A DNA stretch of 64,000 nt, from assembly GCF_002127325.2 (NCBI RefSeq), contig NC_035446.2, positions 158,562,484-158,626,483 on the forward strand. The letters run 5' to 3'. Made by a program: the position numbers and the translations under genes. This document shows, one piece after another, positions 22,858 through 35,000 of this stretch. The stretch is from Helianthus annuus. Lineage: Eukaryota; Streptophyta; Magnoliopsida; Asterales; Asteraceae. The notes under the pieces were generated by a model. That model did not search any database and was not told where the DNA came from. It saw only the letters and a program-made list of their open reading frames with translations. Each line of letters starts with the position of its first letter. Position 1 is the stretch's first letter.

Positions 22858-24156
22858 TCAATGATCCCTCTTGCTCTTACCCTTGAGCAAATCAAACACC
22901 TTCTTGAACATGCCACTGGTGCGACGGCGATCAGTTCGCATCTCGTGTTGAAACTCACGTCGCATGCTATCAATCCCATGCAGAATTTCCTGAACCTGCG
23001 GCGGCGACATCATAGGCGCCGGTGGCGGTGGCTGGTACTGCTGTGGCTGCGGTGGCTGGTACGGCTGCGGCTGCGGTGGCTGCTGGTAACCCGGAGGGTA
23101 ACCAAAAGTAGACTGCCCAGCAGCCCAAGTGTCTCCCAATGGACCACTAGGTGGGAGTGAGCTGTAGTTCACAGCTTGCCAATAAGGGTCTCCTGTGTAA
23201 TCATAACCCTGAGGGAAAACATGCTCGAACGGGTTAAACTGAGTTGCACTAGCATAAGCCGGAATCGGCTCTCCATAGTTCTGCGGCGGCAGAGGCGGGA
23301 TCGGTACAGAAGTAACCTCTGATACGGGATGCTGAGACTCCCCTGTCTCGGACTCCCTGGGTAGAGACGTGTAGCGGCTGCTACCAACATGTGGAGGGGT
23401 GCCTATGCGAATCCCTCCGCGCGTAGACATGCGCGCATTCCTCCTTGGCCTCTGAGGCGGAGGAGGTAAAACTGGTGGCGGCGGTGGTGACGGAGTGATC
23501 ACGTCACGCCATAGGGCCTCAGATAGGTCCTGCGGTAGAGGTGGCTGCTGCTGGAGCTGCTGCTGCTGCGAGTGGTGCTGCGAGTGCACCGGTGAAACCT
23601 GGTGAGACTGGAGCATCGGAGAGTTGTGGCTGGGGGTGAAATACCAATCATGCTGCTTAAATCTCTCCTGAAAGCTGTCCCCACCATTGTAGGGTGATCC
23701 CCTAAATGGCGACCCATCCGATATCTCTATCGGATGGTTAGGCGTACCTGATGGCGGTAGCGAGGGGTCCGTATCCTCGTCGACGTCCATCTCGTGACCA
23801 CCAGAAAAGTGGTCCTCCGGTCCAAGTGGGTTATGGCCCACTGGCTCATCCCCAAAAGCATTAGGGTCATATAAACCCTGGTAGACTGGCGCTGGATACT
23901 GGTGCGGTGACTGATGCAAAGGTATGTAGGATCCATGCGAACCATGGGGCCCATTCTCCGAGTGGGGCCCAAACGAGTGGGGTAAAGACGGTGAAGTGCT
24001 GGCGGATACCGAGTGTCTAGCAGGCTCGGCGAAAGACCTCCAAAGGTCGTTGGCGGCTGTGTTGTGCGTGGCGGATGGTGCTCGCCTATGTGAGGGCCCT
24101 GCCTCATGGTCGTGAGACGTAGCAAATCCTCCTCGACCTCTCATTCGTGGCGGCAT
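22858..24156 (-). CDS. ORF1 of element A: proline/glutamine-rich protein upstream of gag
   Basis: Intact 432-residue frame between the primer site and gag; its product is not a known chromovirus protein. I chose the Met at 24156 (MPPRMRGRGG) rather than the upstream Met of the same frame because an acceptor-like TTTTGACAG ends 7 bases before it and the upstream part looks like untranslated T-rich sequence. The N-terminus is Arg/Gly-rich. The middle is low-complexity and rich in Pro, His, Gln and Ser, with a Q-rich run near residues 190-205 and PPPP runs. The last ~60 residues (from PPQVQEILHGIDSMRREF) look helical and become basic (MFKKVFDLLKGKSKRDH). No signal peptide or membrane span from the chosen start. 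A nucleic-acid or Gag partner role is only a guess. A counterpart exists in C; B has lost it. Confidence 0.7.
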   Translation of the reverse strand: MPPRMRGRGGFATSHDHEAGPSHRRAPSATHNTAANDLWRSFAEPARHSVSASTSPSLPHSFGPHSENGPHGSHGSYIPLHQSPHQYPAPVYQGLYDPNAFGDEPVGHNPLGPEDHFSGGHEMDVDEDTDPSLPPSGTPNHPIEISDGSPFRGSPYNGGDSFQERFKQHDWYFTPSHNSPMLQSHQVSPVHSQHHSQQQQLQQQPPLPQDLSEALWRDVITPSPPPPPVLPPPPQRPRRNARMSTRGGIRIGTPPHVGSSRYTSLPRESETGESQHPVSEVTSVPIPPLPPQNYGEPIPAYASATQFNPFEHVFPQGYDYTGDPYWQAVNYSSLPPSGPLGDTWAAGQSTFGYPPGYQQPPQPQPYQPPQPQQYQPPPPAPMMSPPQVQEILHGIDSMRREFQHEMRTDRRRTSGMFKKVFDLLKGKSKRDH

Positions 24157-24341
24157 AGTGATCCTGTCAAAAGTCAAACAAGTTGCACAACAAATATATA
24201 AGACAAAGCTAAATAATAAAAATAAATTAAACGAAATGTTGAACATTTCCTAAGTTCTTTGTCTAGACTCGAAAATCGAGGAATGTGCAATTGTGTAACT
24301 GAGATTAAACACAAAAGATTAGTGTTTAATTCACTCAGCGT

Positions 24342-24355
24342 TGGCTCTGATACCA
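24342..24355 (-). other. Primer-binding site of element A
   Basis: Minus strand TGGTATCAGAGCCA, the complement of the initiator methionine tRNA 3' end, 3 bp inside the 5' LTR boundary at 24359. It confirms the minus orientation. Confidence 0.9.
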
Positions 24356-24358
24356 ACC

Positions 24359-27300
24359 TGTCACACCCCGATTTCCACGTGTCACCGGTGGGCCCGGTGT
24401 GGGGTACAGTGACGTAGTTGGCATCGTCATAGACAATCAACACAATATAATAATGCACAGCGGAAGCAGAATAGAAACATTTCAACTTTAAATAAAGTGC
24501 AATAATAAATATCACAGTAGTTGAAATGGATCCACAGGCGGATCAAATAAAATAAGATAAAAATAGTTCAACAGATATATTGTCGTCCGAGCTTGCGAGA
24601 CTATAGTGGACGCTCTTAGGCAACAACCAGCCTATTTCCGTATAGTACCTGCACTTAACCTTTTTGGGAAAAATACGTCAGTTTACACTGGTAAATACAA
24701 ATCGACTGACTCATTTTGAAAATGATTGAAAATTGATTTAAATGCACAAGGCATAAATATTTTTATTAACTTGGGATAATTATATAATATAAACTTGTGA
24801 ACGAATTACATGCACTTATATCTCTGGTGGCCCGGGATCTGTTGTCCGGGCTAGAGATTAAATGACACACCACATTAAAGAGTTATACACGTCGGGTGTA
24901 CGCCTACACCCCGTGCTCTGGTCGTGGCCATCTCGTAAGATAATGCCAAGGATCTCCGGGACACGGTCAATAACCCCCCAAAGCCTAAAGTAAGACAAGA
25001 CTGTTTAAACGAGTCGCACAAACTATTCAAGACTGTACACCCAAGGCGCATGATTTGTGCGCTCGATCAAGCGGTATTCTATATACCGTACCCCAAGCCC
25101 GTATAGGGAAAATAAGTCAAAATGTATTTACCTGAGTAAGTATAAGTCACAAATGATAAGTGTTGGTAGCTTTTACCGGGCCTCCTAATCTGGAACAAAG
25201 GTTTATAATTAACCTATTAGATTCCTAACGGCCTTTTATTTAAGCCTAAGCTTTGACCGGTTAGTTTTAGGAATGATACGGTTTACGCACGATTAAGCGA
25301 AAGACCGGATAGAATGTGATTTAGACCCGACAAGTTTGAATACTTGTATATTATGGGTATACTAAATACATTCTGTATTTTGAAATAAAAATGATATCGT
25401 TTGACCCGTTTCGGTCAATTTACGCAAACTAGTTACGTAAACCGAACCGAACGCGAAAAGGGCGATGCGGGTAGACCAATGATTCAAATGCAAGTTCCCT
25501 GAGATAATATGCTTAAAATATGATATTATATCAGTAAGTTATGTTCTATATTGCCCGGAATAATTTTAAACCCAATTTATGCCTTAGAAGGGCATTTTGG
25601 TCATTTAAAAGATAATAAAAGGGTAAAATTAGAAATCTGAGTTTCGGGTCTGGTTCATACAGTAAATATACTTAATATAACATATTATATCAGTAGGGTA
25701 TGACCCATATACCAAATTTATCATTTAAAACCAAACTATGCACCGTAGGGGCAATTTAGTAATTTCACAAGGGCTAAAAATGCCAAAACTGGAAGTCTGA
25801 GATCATATACTTATACTTACTGTTATTATATGAAAATATGCTAAACACATCAGTAGGTATAGGTCTTATATGTTTAAAACAAGTATAACGCTTACTATGC
25901 GCTTAAAACGCTAAATATGCGATTTAAGGGCGTTTTCGGGTTTTCAAATTAAATCTGAGATTTTTTATATTTCCAGAATACTTAAAATAATTTATTCATC
26001 ATATAAAATCAGTAGAAAAAGGTTTCGGGTCAAAAGGATGTGTAAAACTCATTTTATGGCTAAAACGGTCAAAACCGACATAAGCCGAAATGACTAGGCG
26101 ATCTAGGATCCGTTCAGCCAAAAATTAATTAAAAATCATCAAAATTCCCAGAATATTATAATACATCAGTTGGTAAAAAGTTTTGTACCAAAACGTGGCC
26201 AGAAACGGGTTCTACGCAAAAAGGACCGTTTATGTAAATTTATAATATAGTTTTACGCTAATGGCCATAACTCACAATCTGGACCACCAACTGATCCGAA
26301 ACTTTCGGTGCAAGTTCATATATTAGGAATAAAGATTTCTATCCTTTCACTTTTCCAAAAATCCCGTTTTAAATCAAAAAGGGCAAAATAGTCAACTTTA
26401 TGCATAAATCGGAAACATGCATTCGAATCGGCTAAGCATAGACTCAATCAACGAAAATTCCAGAAAGTTTAACTAAAATAAAAATAGTCAAAAATACTTT
26501 CCAATACAGATCTCGAACATGCATGTACGAATCCGAATCGATAGTCTACGAAATAATCGTTTTACAAGACTTTCGGTTCCGATTCGTGGCTATACTATAG
26601 ATTGTCGAGTTGATGATGATTAAAACACATTCTTATATGTATTACAAGTTATTTATGATGATCAATCAGATTGCATGTCATCTATATCATTATCCATGTC
26701 ATTTTTCACAAAGATCGCTTCTGTTGACTTTTTAGAAATAGGTTTGACTCGACATTTAGCATGCATGTAGTGGGAATCAGAGAGTACCCTTTAGAGGGTT
26801 TGTTTCCCACATAAATACCAATCTATAACAAGTTTCAATTCGAGAAATGACTGAAAGAAATCCGTTTAATCGGAAAGTCAAAGGTTATGAACACCCAGTT
26901 TGACTTTTATCAATAATCACAACAAGAACGGATTAAAGAACGAATTGAAAGCTTACAAGAGTCCTATAGGTGATTAGTGAACACTAGAAATCGGCCTTGT
27001 TGCTCAGATTGTCTCCAGGAAGCTTGCCTTGAGAGTTCTTGAGAGCTCTTGTGAGAAATGTGTTCTTGATCAATTGCAATTGTCCAAGAAAAGGGTTGTA
27101 ATCTGATTTAAACCAGAATTTTCGAGGGTACTGTTGATGTAGGCATGCAAGGCTTCTAATTGGTGCAAAAGGAGGCAAGAACAACTGTAATCAACTCAAA
27201 TTCGGACTCAATTTGACCCAATTTCGAATTTCTGTCACTGGGCAACCCACGCGGCCCGCTTGGGCTTTCCCAGGCGGGTCGCCTGACCCCTGGTTCAGCC

Positions 27301-27897
27301 AAACAAGTTTCAAACATTGACAGCTTTGACCCCTGAACTTGTACGCGATGTTTCGGCTACTTTTCTCGACCCGTAAACCCCCAAACTTGGTTTCTAAGGA
27401 CCTTAGGACTTTTACCAACATGGTAATGTCCTCGGATAACTTTGCGCTCAACCGAAAAGCCCTGAAATTCGACGTTGACGCTTTTAGTCCCTTAAGTACG
27501 GTTTTGGCCATAACTTTCTCATACGTTGACGAAACTTCATGAAATTTTTACCACATATTCTAGTGAGTATATTTTAGCTATACAAGGCTTCGGGTCTGCC
27601 AAAAGTTCACTCAGAGGTATAAATTCAACATGTTGACACTTTTGGCCCCTATAGTTTACAATACTTCACTTTTGTGCAATTTCCGCGTCGTATGATCCAT
27701 GAACCATCCGTTAAAGGTTATAAACATTATGTGGGGTTATCATAGAGCCTATTTATCCATTGTTGACACTTTGGACCCTTACGTTCCATAGTTTTCACTG
27801 TTTGTCACTTTTAGTCCCTCTAAGGTATGTTTTCACATACCGGAACCTTATGACACGTGTCAAGACATTATTGGACGAAATTTTTCGAGGTGTTACA
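24359..27897 (-). repeat. 5' LTR of element A
   Basis: Same length (3539 bp) and nearly the same sequence as the copy at 13704. The eight differences noticed are single-base changes, among them ones in CTG(C/T)TGTCC, AAAC(A/G)GTC and CCC(G/A)CGCGG. The donor-like GTAAGC is at 26956 (first base, minus strand). It is the transcribing LTR. Confidence 0.95.
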
Positions 27898-27902
27898 ATT
27901 AA

Positions 27903-28739
27903 AGACTTCACGTACTTTGCTTCTAATACCACTACCATCAGCAAGGCTCGACATTGCTCTTTTAGAGTTTTGTTTTACGACGAAACTTCTATAAAATTAT
28001 AGATACTGAGTCCCCGAAAGTTAAAGGATTACACAATGGATATTAAACTCACACCGCCCATTCTAATTGATATTAATATAGTTAGATCTACTTGTAAAAA
28101 AGAATTTCCTTAATGAGATACGTTGTGCGAGTTAAATGAATATATTCTTGTTGAAAGTTTTCTCATTTCTCGCCTTCTAAATCTCCCAATACGTAACCAA
28201 TAGAACTACTCCAATAGTCTCCTTCCACTTTCACATCCAATCCAAGTGTGACTCGGTTAGTTGGGGATATCAAGTTGCCGAAACGGATCTTTGTAGCACA
28301 GATGAGATGAGGCTGAAAGATGGATTAGCCCCTTTTTATTAAGATTAATAACCCCATTTTCATCACTCATGAAAGTGAGACCCGTTTTGCTAATGTTCTA
28401 ATCAGTTGAGAGTGTATATATAATCATCGTGTTAACATGGAAAACATAGAGATGGACGGACTAGATGAACTAGATCTAGTGTGTGTGAGAAATGAACATA
28501 AGATCTTCCAAGTTTACTTATAATCCATGTTAGAGGTTTATCCCATGGTTCACGTGTCTAAATGAAGGAAACAAGATCTAATAAAATATTAGAACAAATC
28601 AAGATGGTGGGGCCATTTGGGCCGATTACATAGGTTGGGGGGGTATTAGCTTAGGTTCTAACCAAGTAGTTACCATTTAGTTAAATCTTAAGTATTAGTT
28701 ACATACATTAGTTAGTAGATATTTTTAGTGGGTGTTATG
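27903..28739. other. Host-like sequence right of element A
   Basis: Not matched to any repeat in the window. Apart from the exon-like relic at 28163-28312 I see no gene. Confidence 0.4.
28163..28312 (-). pseudogene. Possible terminal exon relic, product unrecognised
   Basis: A minus-strand block of 49 codons plus a TGA stop, directly preceded by an acceptor-like CTTTCAG. Its translation looks like real protein rather than chance: it contains ATKIRFGNLI, RVTLGLDVKV and YWSSSIGYVLGDLEG, with balanced composition and alternating hydrophobic residues. I do not recognise the family. No upstream exon is visible before the LTR relics begin near 28740, so this is probably the last exon of a gene broken by insertions, or a captured fragment. 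Confidence 0.4.
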
Positions 28740-29374
28740 ATGTTCGGGGATCATAACTAGCTTGGAAACATTAAAACAATGCTTCTAGTGTAAATTTGAT
28801 GTTTCGGGTAGTGTCCGGTTGTTCGGTTAGATACTGGTTCATTAAAGTGCTAAACTATACAGTTTAGTGTTCTTTATGTTACCTTTTGTGACACTTTTAA
28901 TTCACGACACTTAGGAAAGCATTCAGGACCATTTAGTCATATTTTTGCATGTTACTAGCTTGTTAAAATGCTGATTCTTGCTGAATTATGTTGAATTTAA
29001 CACTTTGGGTGAGTTTTAGGCACTTTCCGGCACTTAAACTATCACCTAGAAAAGCAGTTTTGTGATCCTCATTTTCCTACACACTATACTAGTGTAATAC
29101 TTGGTTTCTAACTCATTTTGTGTCTCATTGTATTGTCTGTCTATGTGCTTAGTTCTGTCAGCATTTTTTGGAGTCATCTGCTAACTGTGCTTTGTTCATC
29201 ATTTATGTCAATATGGTTTGCATGTAATAATGATGTGACATTATGCAATATGTGAGGCACATGTAAGTATGATACAGTAATCAGAAAGTAGTTAATTGTA
29301 ATTTAGCACAGTCATTTGGCACTAATCATGGTTAATTAATTGTACGGATACCTGGATTTTTGACAGTTGTCACA
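28740..29374. repeat. LTR relic related to LTR C
   Basis: Resembles 34600-35201 of the left C LTR in the same orientation. Shared phrases include GGACCATTTAGTCA, GAGTTTTAGGCACTTTC and AACTATCACCTAG. Like that LTR it ends in a TACGG(A)TACCTG...TTGTCACA terminus. It is diverged and incomplete, with no coding sequence. Confidence 0.6.
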
Positions 29375-30962
29375 GAAAATGGGCTTGACGGGTGTTAGAA
29401 GTGCCAAAATGCGACAAACCAAGCTCAGGGACTAAAACTGCCAAAATACAAAACTGTCTGGTCTGCAGGTCCCATACAGACCGTATGGGGTATTGCTTAC
29501 ATTCCGTAAGCTACTGCCAGCACCACTTCATTCAGAAACTTCTAAATCAGCTGTTGTCCTTGATTTTAATCCTTGATTTTGCATCTTGTGGGCTGGTTTG
29601 TGTGTTATCAAGTTCCCCAATCAATGTTTAACAAGTGTAAGGTCAAGATCATGTTTAAAAACACTTGGAATGATCTTGTGGATTCAAGAAATCTATAAAT
29701 AGCAAGGGGTTTCAACCTTGTTCCTTGCTCATTTGATCTTTCCACTCTAATCTGCTCTAAGTGGAGGCAATCACTAGTTAAATGCCACCTACCTGAGCAT
29801 TCTTAGTCTTCTCTTCAAGCATTGGACTCTTGTAAGTGTTCCTTCATGCTTGTATTGTTATTTTAAGCAAGAAAGTCAAACAGTGTTTGACTTTCAGCTT
29901 TGACCATGAATTGGTCAAGACAAAGTTCGTTTGAACTTTGCAACGTGAGCGTAATCACGATGGTTATAGTTCCTTGTGAATATATCTACTGATTACCACG
30001 TTGATTAGGCGAAGTGACGAGTCAAAGTTTCGGTTAAAATGCACGATTATGTGCATTTTGCGACGAAACTATTTTCGGGTATCAAAACACTTTGTTTTGA
30101 TATCAAATCAGTTTTCTAACTTAGTTTGACATGTTTTAACATGTTTAACTCATCACTTTTAGTTTAGTGCTTATATAGGATCGTAAGTCAAGCGGTCTTG
30201 ACAACAACTTAGACTTTCGAACCCGACTCGTTTGGTCGATCATTAGGATTCGACCAAACATATATTGTGACCGTAGTTGTATAGGGAATAACCTTCCAAG
30301 GTTATACCTTATGGTCACTTAGTTTGATTAGTTGTATGATAGGTAGTTTATATGCCTTAGGAAAATGACCAAAATGCCCTTTTCATACATAATTTGAATT
30401 TAAACATATGTAACTTAATTTTTGACACTTAAACTGATTATGCAATATTATTAAACATGTTAAGGCATATAATACTTGTCATAGGACTAGTTAGGCTATT
30501 CGAATGCGCTTTTGCGCAATTGACGCGTTGAAGTAGCGTAGACTACCTTAACGGGTCATAACGGGTCGTAAGCACTTAGGATAGGTTCCATTTCAGAATG
30601 TAGGCTTTGTTAAACCATATCACATGAGTTCCAATACTCATTTGGTTTACGAGACCTCATTCTACCCGATCTCCCGATTTAGGTGTCAATTTATTAACAT
30701 AGTGATCCGATACTAGGTGCCACTTGATTCCTTGGTTTCCCGAGATTTGTCGGTTCACCTAATCAAGGATACCTTGCAATCTCAAGTGAGTACATAGTTC
30801 CCCTATTTTACTACTTTCAATTGTTTTTGGGGGTGATTCATATGTGCTAAACAATTTTCGAATTTTCGAAACAAATGTTATGGTTTATATTAAACACAAC
30901 GATTTCAATAATGTGAACGAACTTGTTGGTGCGTTAATACATAACACGAATGACATTCATTA
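29375..30962 (+). repeat. Degraded LTR fragment related to LTR B
   Basis: Follows the order of LTR B on the plus strand. It has a palindromic ACCGTATGGGG/TTCCGTAAG patch near 29478-29510, a TATAAATA box at 29694-29701, CCTTGCTCATTTGATCTT-like transcribed sequence, a donor-like CTTGTAAGTG (first base 29832), then an AAGTCAAAC-rich stretch and a GCAACGTGA(G/T)CGTAATCA block. No termini or target duplication are visible. It is clearly older than B. Confidence 0.6.
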
Positions 30963-32017
30963 TGTCACATCCTGACTTTTGCGGAAGCGTGATTATTGGT
31001 GTGACTTCTTAATACCATTGCATATGATCATAACAACACTATATGATAAAACCAGTAGAGGTACATCCATTAATTTAAGTTTAAAAGTAGTACAACACAA
31101 TTGTTTGAAATAACGAGACCAAATTCAAGTTACCAACCATAACATGTTTTAAGGAGTTCAAAAAGACTCAACAAAAGATTTTGAAACAACCCCGAGATTA
31201 GGACCACGTATCTCGTCCAGGATTAAGATACGCCTCCTAAGCCCTAATGACTTGGATGACATCTTTATTCACAACGCAGCTTAAAAACTCCAACGCCCGC
31301 CAGATCCATTTACTAATTCCCTGAAATACATGTAGTTTGAAAAATCAACAAAAGTTGAGCGAGTTCACGTGTAAGTGAGTATGTATAAACCTTTGTAAAA
31401 ATGTCTGTATGTATGAAGATCCCTGGTATGTAGCAATTAAGGAAAAAGAGACCACCATTGGGTTGCAAAGCCAATGATAAGTGTGAAGTGATGCAGGAAG
31501 ACTCAAACCTAGCGGATTTGTGCGTCGGACACTTAGTCACCTCATGGTCCACTCAGCGGACTCAGGAGTGGGGCTCGCTACACCCGAATAGATCTATCAC
31601 TAATGTCCCTCGGTCCTACAACGAGGATTAATGGCCTTAAGTGTCATGCCAACCACTCACTTGCTCTAAGCGTCTAAACCCTCCTTAAGCTAACCATACC
31701 ATTTATAAAAGCGTCTGTAAAAGTGTAAGATGTATTTCACCCCCGAAGTATAAAACTGAAAACAGTTAAAAAGAAAAGGGGGACATGAACTCACGGTATT
31801 GCGTCTTCTGTGCTTGTAACTCAAGTCTCCTCAGCAAACACGACTCCCTACAATGTACTATGGTCTATTAGACGAACGGGCCGTGCCTTGCCTTTGTATT
31901 TACGTTTTTGAGTTACGTTTCTTATATCATTTCGAGGGATAATTATTTGTCAAAATAATTAGTATTTCAACTTAATCATATGCCGTGTTGGAATATTTGC
32001 TCATTCCATATCCTAGG
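30963..32017 (-). repeat. Partial LTR F, interrupted by element C
   Basis: Starts TGTCACATCCTGACTTTTGC and parallels the first ~1 kb of LTR C with moderate divergence. Shared blocks include CCCTGAAATACATGTAGTTT, GTTGAGCGAGTTCA and ACGAACGGGCCGTGCCTTG. It stops where C begins, so C probably inserted into this older relative and the rest of F lies beyond the window. Confidence 0.6.
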
Positions 32018-35000
32018 TGTCACACCCTGGCTTTTGCGGAAGCATGGGTTTATTTGGTGTGACTTCTTAATACCATAACAACAATCACAACATGCTATAT
32101 GATAAAAATATATGATTTCATCGATTAAAATAATTAAAAATGCATAACATATTGTCTTAAAACATCAACCACAAAATGCGTTACAAAACATTACTTGTTT
32201 AAAACGAGTTCGTAAGACTCAACGGAAGACTAATCGACAAAACAAGGATAAGAGACATGCAACTTGTCCAGGAAGGAGTTGCACTTCCCAAACCCTACAA
32301 CTTTGGATGACATCCTTATTAAGTACGCAGCTTTGCCTAATCATGCAACACTTGCCAGATCCAAATTAATTCCCTGAAATACATGTAGTTTAAAAAGTCA
32401 ACAAAAAGTTGAGCGAGTTCATGTGTAAGTCTATGTATATAAAACCGTTTGGTATGTCTGTAAATAAAATAGTACCTGGTATGTAGCAATAAGGAAAAAC
32501 TGATCACCATTGGGATGCAAATCCAATAGTATATGTGAATGATGCAGGAAGACTCAAACCTAGCAAATTTGTCTCCGGTATGAAGACATAGTCACCATAT
32601 GGGCCCCCGGCCTCATGGGTGTGGGCTCGCTACACCCAAATAGATCTATCACTCATGTCCCGTGGTCCTACGATGAGAATTAATGGCCTTAAGGGTCATG
32701 CCCACCACTCACTTGATCGCGTAATAAAAACCCTCCTTAAGCTAACAATACCATGTATAAAATGTCTGAAATAAATTGTAAACATATATTCCACCCCCGA
32801 AGTATAAAACCGAAATGAGTAAAGGAACAGGGGGTCATGAACTCACCGTAGTGCGTCTTGACTCGAATCTTAACTCTTTCCGCTACACGACAACCTACAA
32901 CGTACTAATGTCTATTAGACGAACGGGCCGTGCCTTGGCTTAGAGTTTGGTGTTTTGAGTTATGTCACTTTGGTATTATTTTGTTAAAACATAAATAATT
33001 ATTTTAACTTAACTATCGTTCTTAGAAAAATAGTTAGACAACTATTTCGTATCAAATTTTCTCGAATATTTTACTAAGTGTTCGGATTTTCAGAAAATTT
33101 CGTCATAGTTTCCTTTGTAAATAGAGGTGTCCATGCTTAATTAGCATATCATTTTCTTTTACATATATCCCCGTAGTTCATTTTCAATAATCAAACTGAC
33201 ATATAGACATACAAAACATTACATATTTTATTTCAACTTTATTACTCGAAACCGGACTGTTTTCGAGGATTTTTATAAAATAGTTATCCTTTTCCAAGAA
33301 TTCTCAAATTTTTACAGAAGGTCCTATATGTTCCAAAATTTATTATGTAAAAATATCAGGGTCCAGTTCGTTACCTATATTTTATAGAAATTTATTTACC
33401 CGACTGCAATCAGATTTGTTACTTTCTGATTGCAGTTTATGGAATAATTCACTAAAAATTAACCGTAAGTCCGTTTGACAAAATTCCAGTTGGAGGGTCA
33501 TCGTGACAACGGTGACCAACTACTGTAAAAATTCCATGAGTCGATTTTACTCAGGTTTCAAGTTATGACTCCGAATATGACACACTTTTTCTGCAGTAAA
33601 AATGCAGCTTGAGCTGCTGTCCAAAAATAGTCCCTTAAAAATAGTAAACGGTCTCGAAAAATTATGATTCCAGTGCCATTTGTTTAGTTATTCCAAAATA
33701 CACATTTTAGGCTTCAGAAAATCAGTTTTTCGATTTAAAACGGTCCAGTTACAGCCTGTTGAAGTCGGCTGGAAATACAACTCAGCAAGCTGTTTACATT
33801 GTAGAAGTTACTAAAAACGCATCAACAAAGGTCCTAACCATGGTTTATCGATGATTTAATGTTCAAACCTCAATCATGCTTTAAGCAACCCTAAACCATC
33901 CAGATTTCAACTTCATACAACCTTTTTATATAGGGTTTTTATGCAGAATTTCGTGTTCATCTTTTTAGTGTTCAATTTCTTGTGTTACATGATTATCATC
34001 CTCCTACTAAGTATCATGACCAAGAACAAGATGAGACAATGGTGTGAAGGGACTTACTACTAGCACAAGGCTAGGGTGAAAATCTTAGGGCAAGGATGAT
34101 GGAGAAATGGTAGTGCTAGAGGCTTGAACAAAGCTTCCTTGAGAGTCCTTCAACTCGTAACTACTTTGAATGTTCTTCAAGCTTGGAAAGCAGACTTGTA
34201 GTGAAGAAGATGAAGTTATGAGAGAGGGTGATGGTGAAATCGGTTATGGGGGAGGGGGGAGCCGAAACTAAGGGGAGGGGGGTGAGGTTGAGTGTAGGTT
34301 TGATGGTGATGATGAGTTTCCTTGGAAATATGAGCAACCTAGAACCTAGTGTCATCATGCATAATATTTTTGGCCAATAAAAGCTAAGATTACCTTTACA
34401 AAAATCTAAACAAAATATATATGTAATCATGGGCAGATTTTCGGTTGGGGGGGGGGTAAAATGAAAATTTTGGTAATTAGTGGGTATTTAATTAGAAGGT
34501 TAAGGGTATTATCAAGAATAGTGGGTGTATGCCTTGTTTCTATAGTGTATGGGGATTTTTGTGATCGTAATTAATTAAGAATGCTAAAATAATATTTCTG
34601 ACAATATTTTCGTGTCTCGGGTAATGTCTGGTTGTTTGGTTATGTATCGTTCCGTTAAAGCGTTTAATTGTACTGTATAGTGTCTTTTGTGCATCTTTTT
34701 GTAACGAATTTAATTCGAACACTTAGGAAAGCGTTCAGGACCATTTAGTCAATACTCTGTATAATATGAGTGTGTTAAAAGCTGAATTGTTACAGAAATC
34801 GCAAAATTCTGTATTTAAAATGAGTTTTAGGCACTTTCTGGCACTCAAACTATCACCTAGTGACATAGCCTTATGGTCCTCACTTCCCTACACTCCATAT
34901 TGGTGTAGTGCTTTATCTCTGGCCCATACTGGCCTAAAAATAGTGTTTGTCTATGTGTTGGCATTGTCAGCATGTGTCTGAGTTATCTGCTCACTATGTT

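Larger units (their letters stand above)
13704..27897 (-). mobile_element. Element A: complete young Ty3/Gypsy chromovirus
   Basis: A full-length 14,194-bp insertion on the minus strand flanked by ATTAA at 13699-13703 and 27898-27902. Both LTRs are 3539 bp, and I count only about eight differences between them (~0.2%). At a commonly used plant rate of 1.3e-8 per site per year this is on the order of 0.1 million years. Order in element direction: 5' LTR (24359-27897), primer site, extra ORF1, repeat-rich leader, gag-pol, hairpin, polypurine tract, 3' LTR (13704-17242). Very long LTRs and a chromodomain-like integrase tail point to the Tekay/Del group of chromoviruses. Both long ORFs are intact, so the copy may still be mobile. 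Confidence 0.95.

Noticed and set aside
22623..22979. 118-residue hydrophobic Cys/Leu-rich frame on the minus strand in A, with PLRGY repeats
   Set aside because: It overlaps the end of ORF1 out of frame and is produced by the CCACGCAGGGG and AATAACATG repeats.
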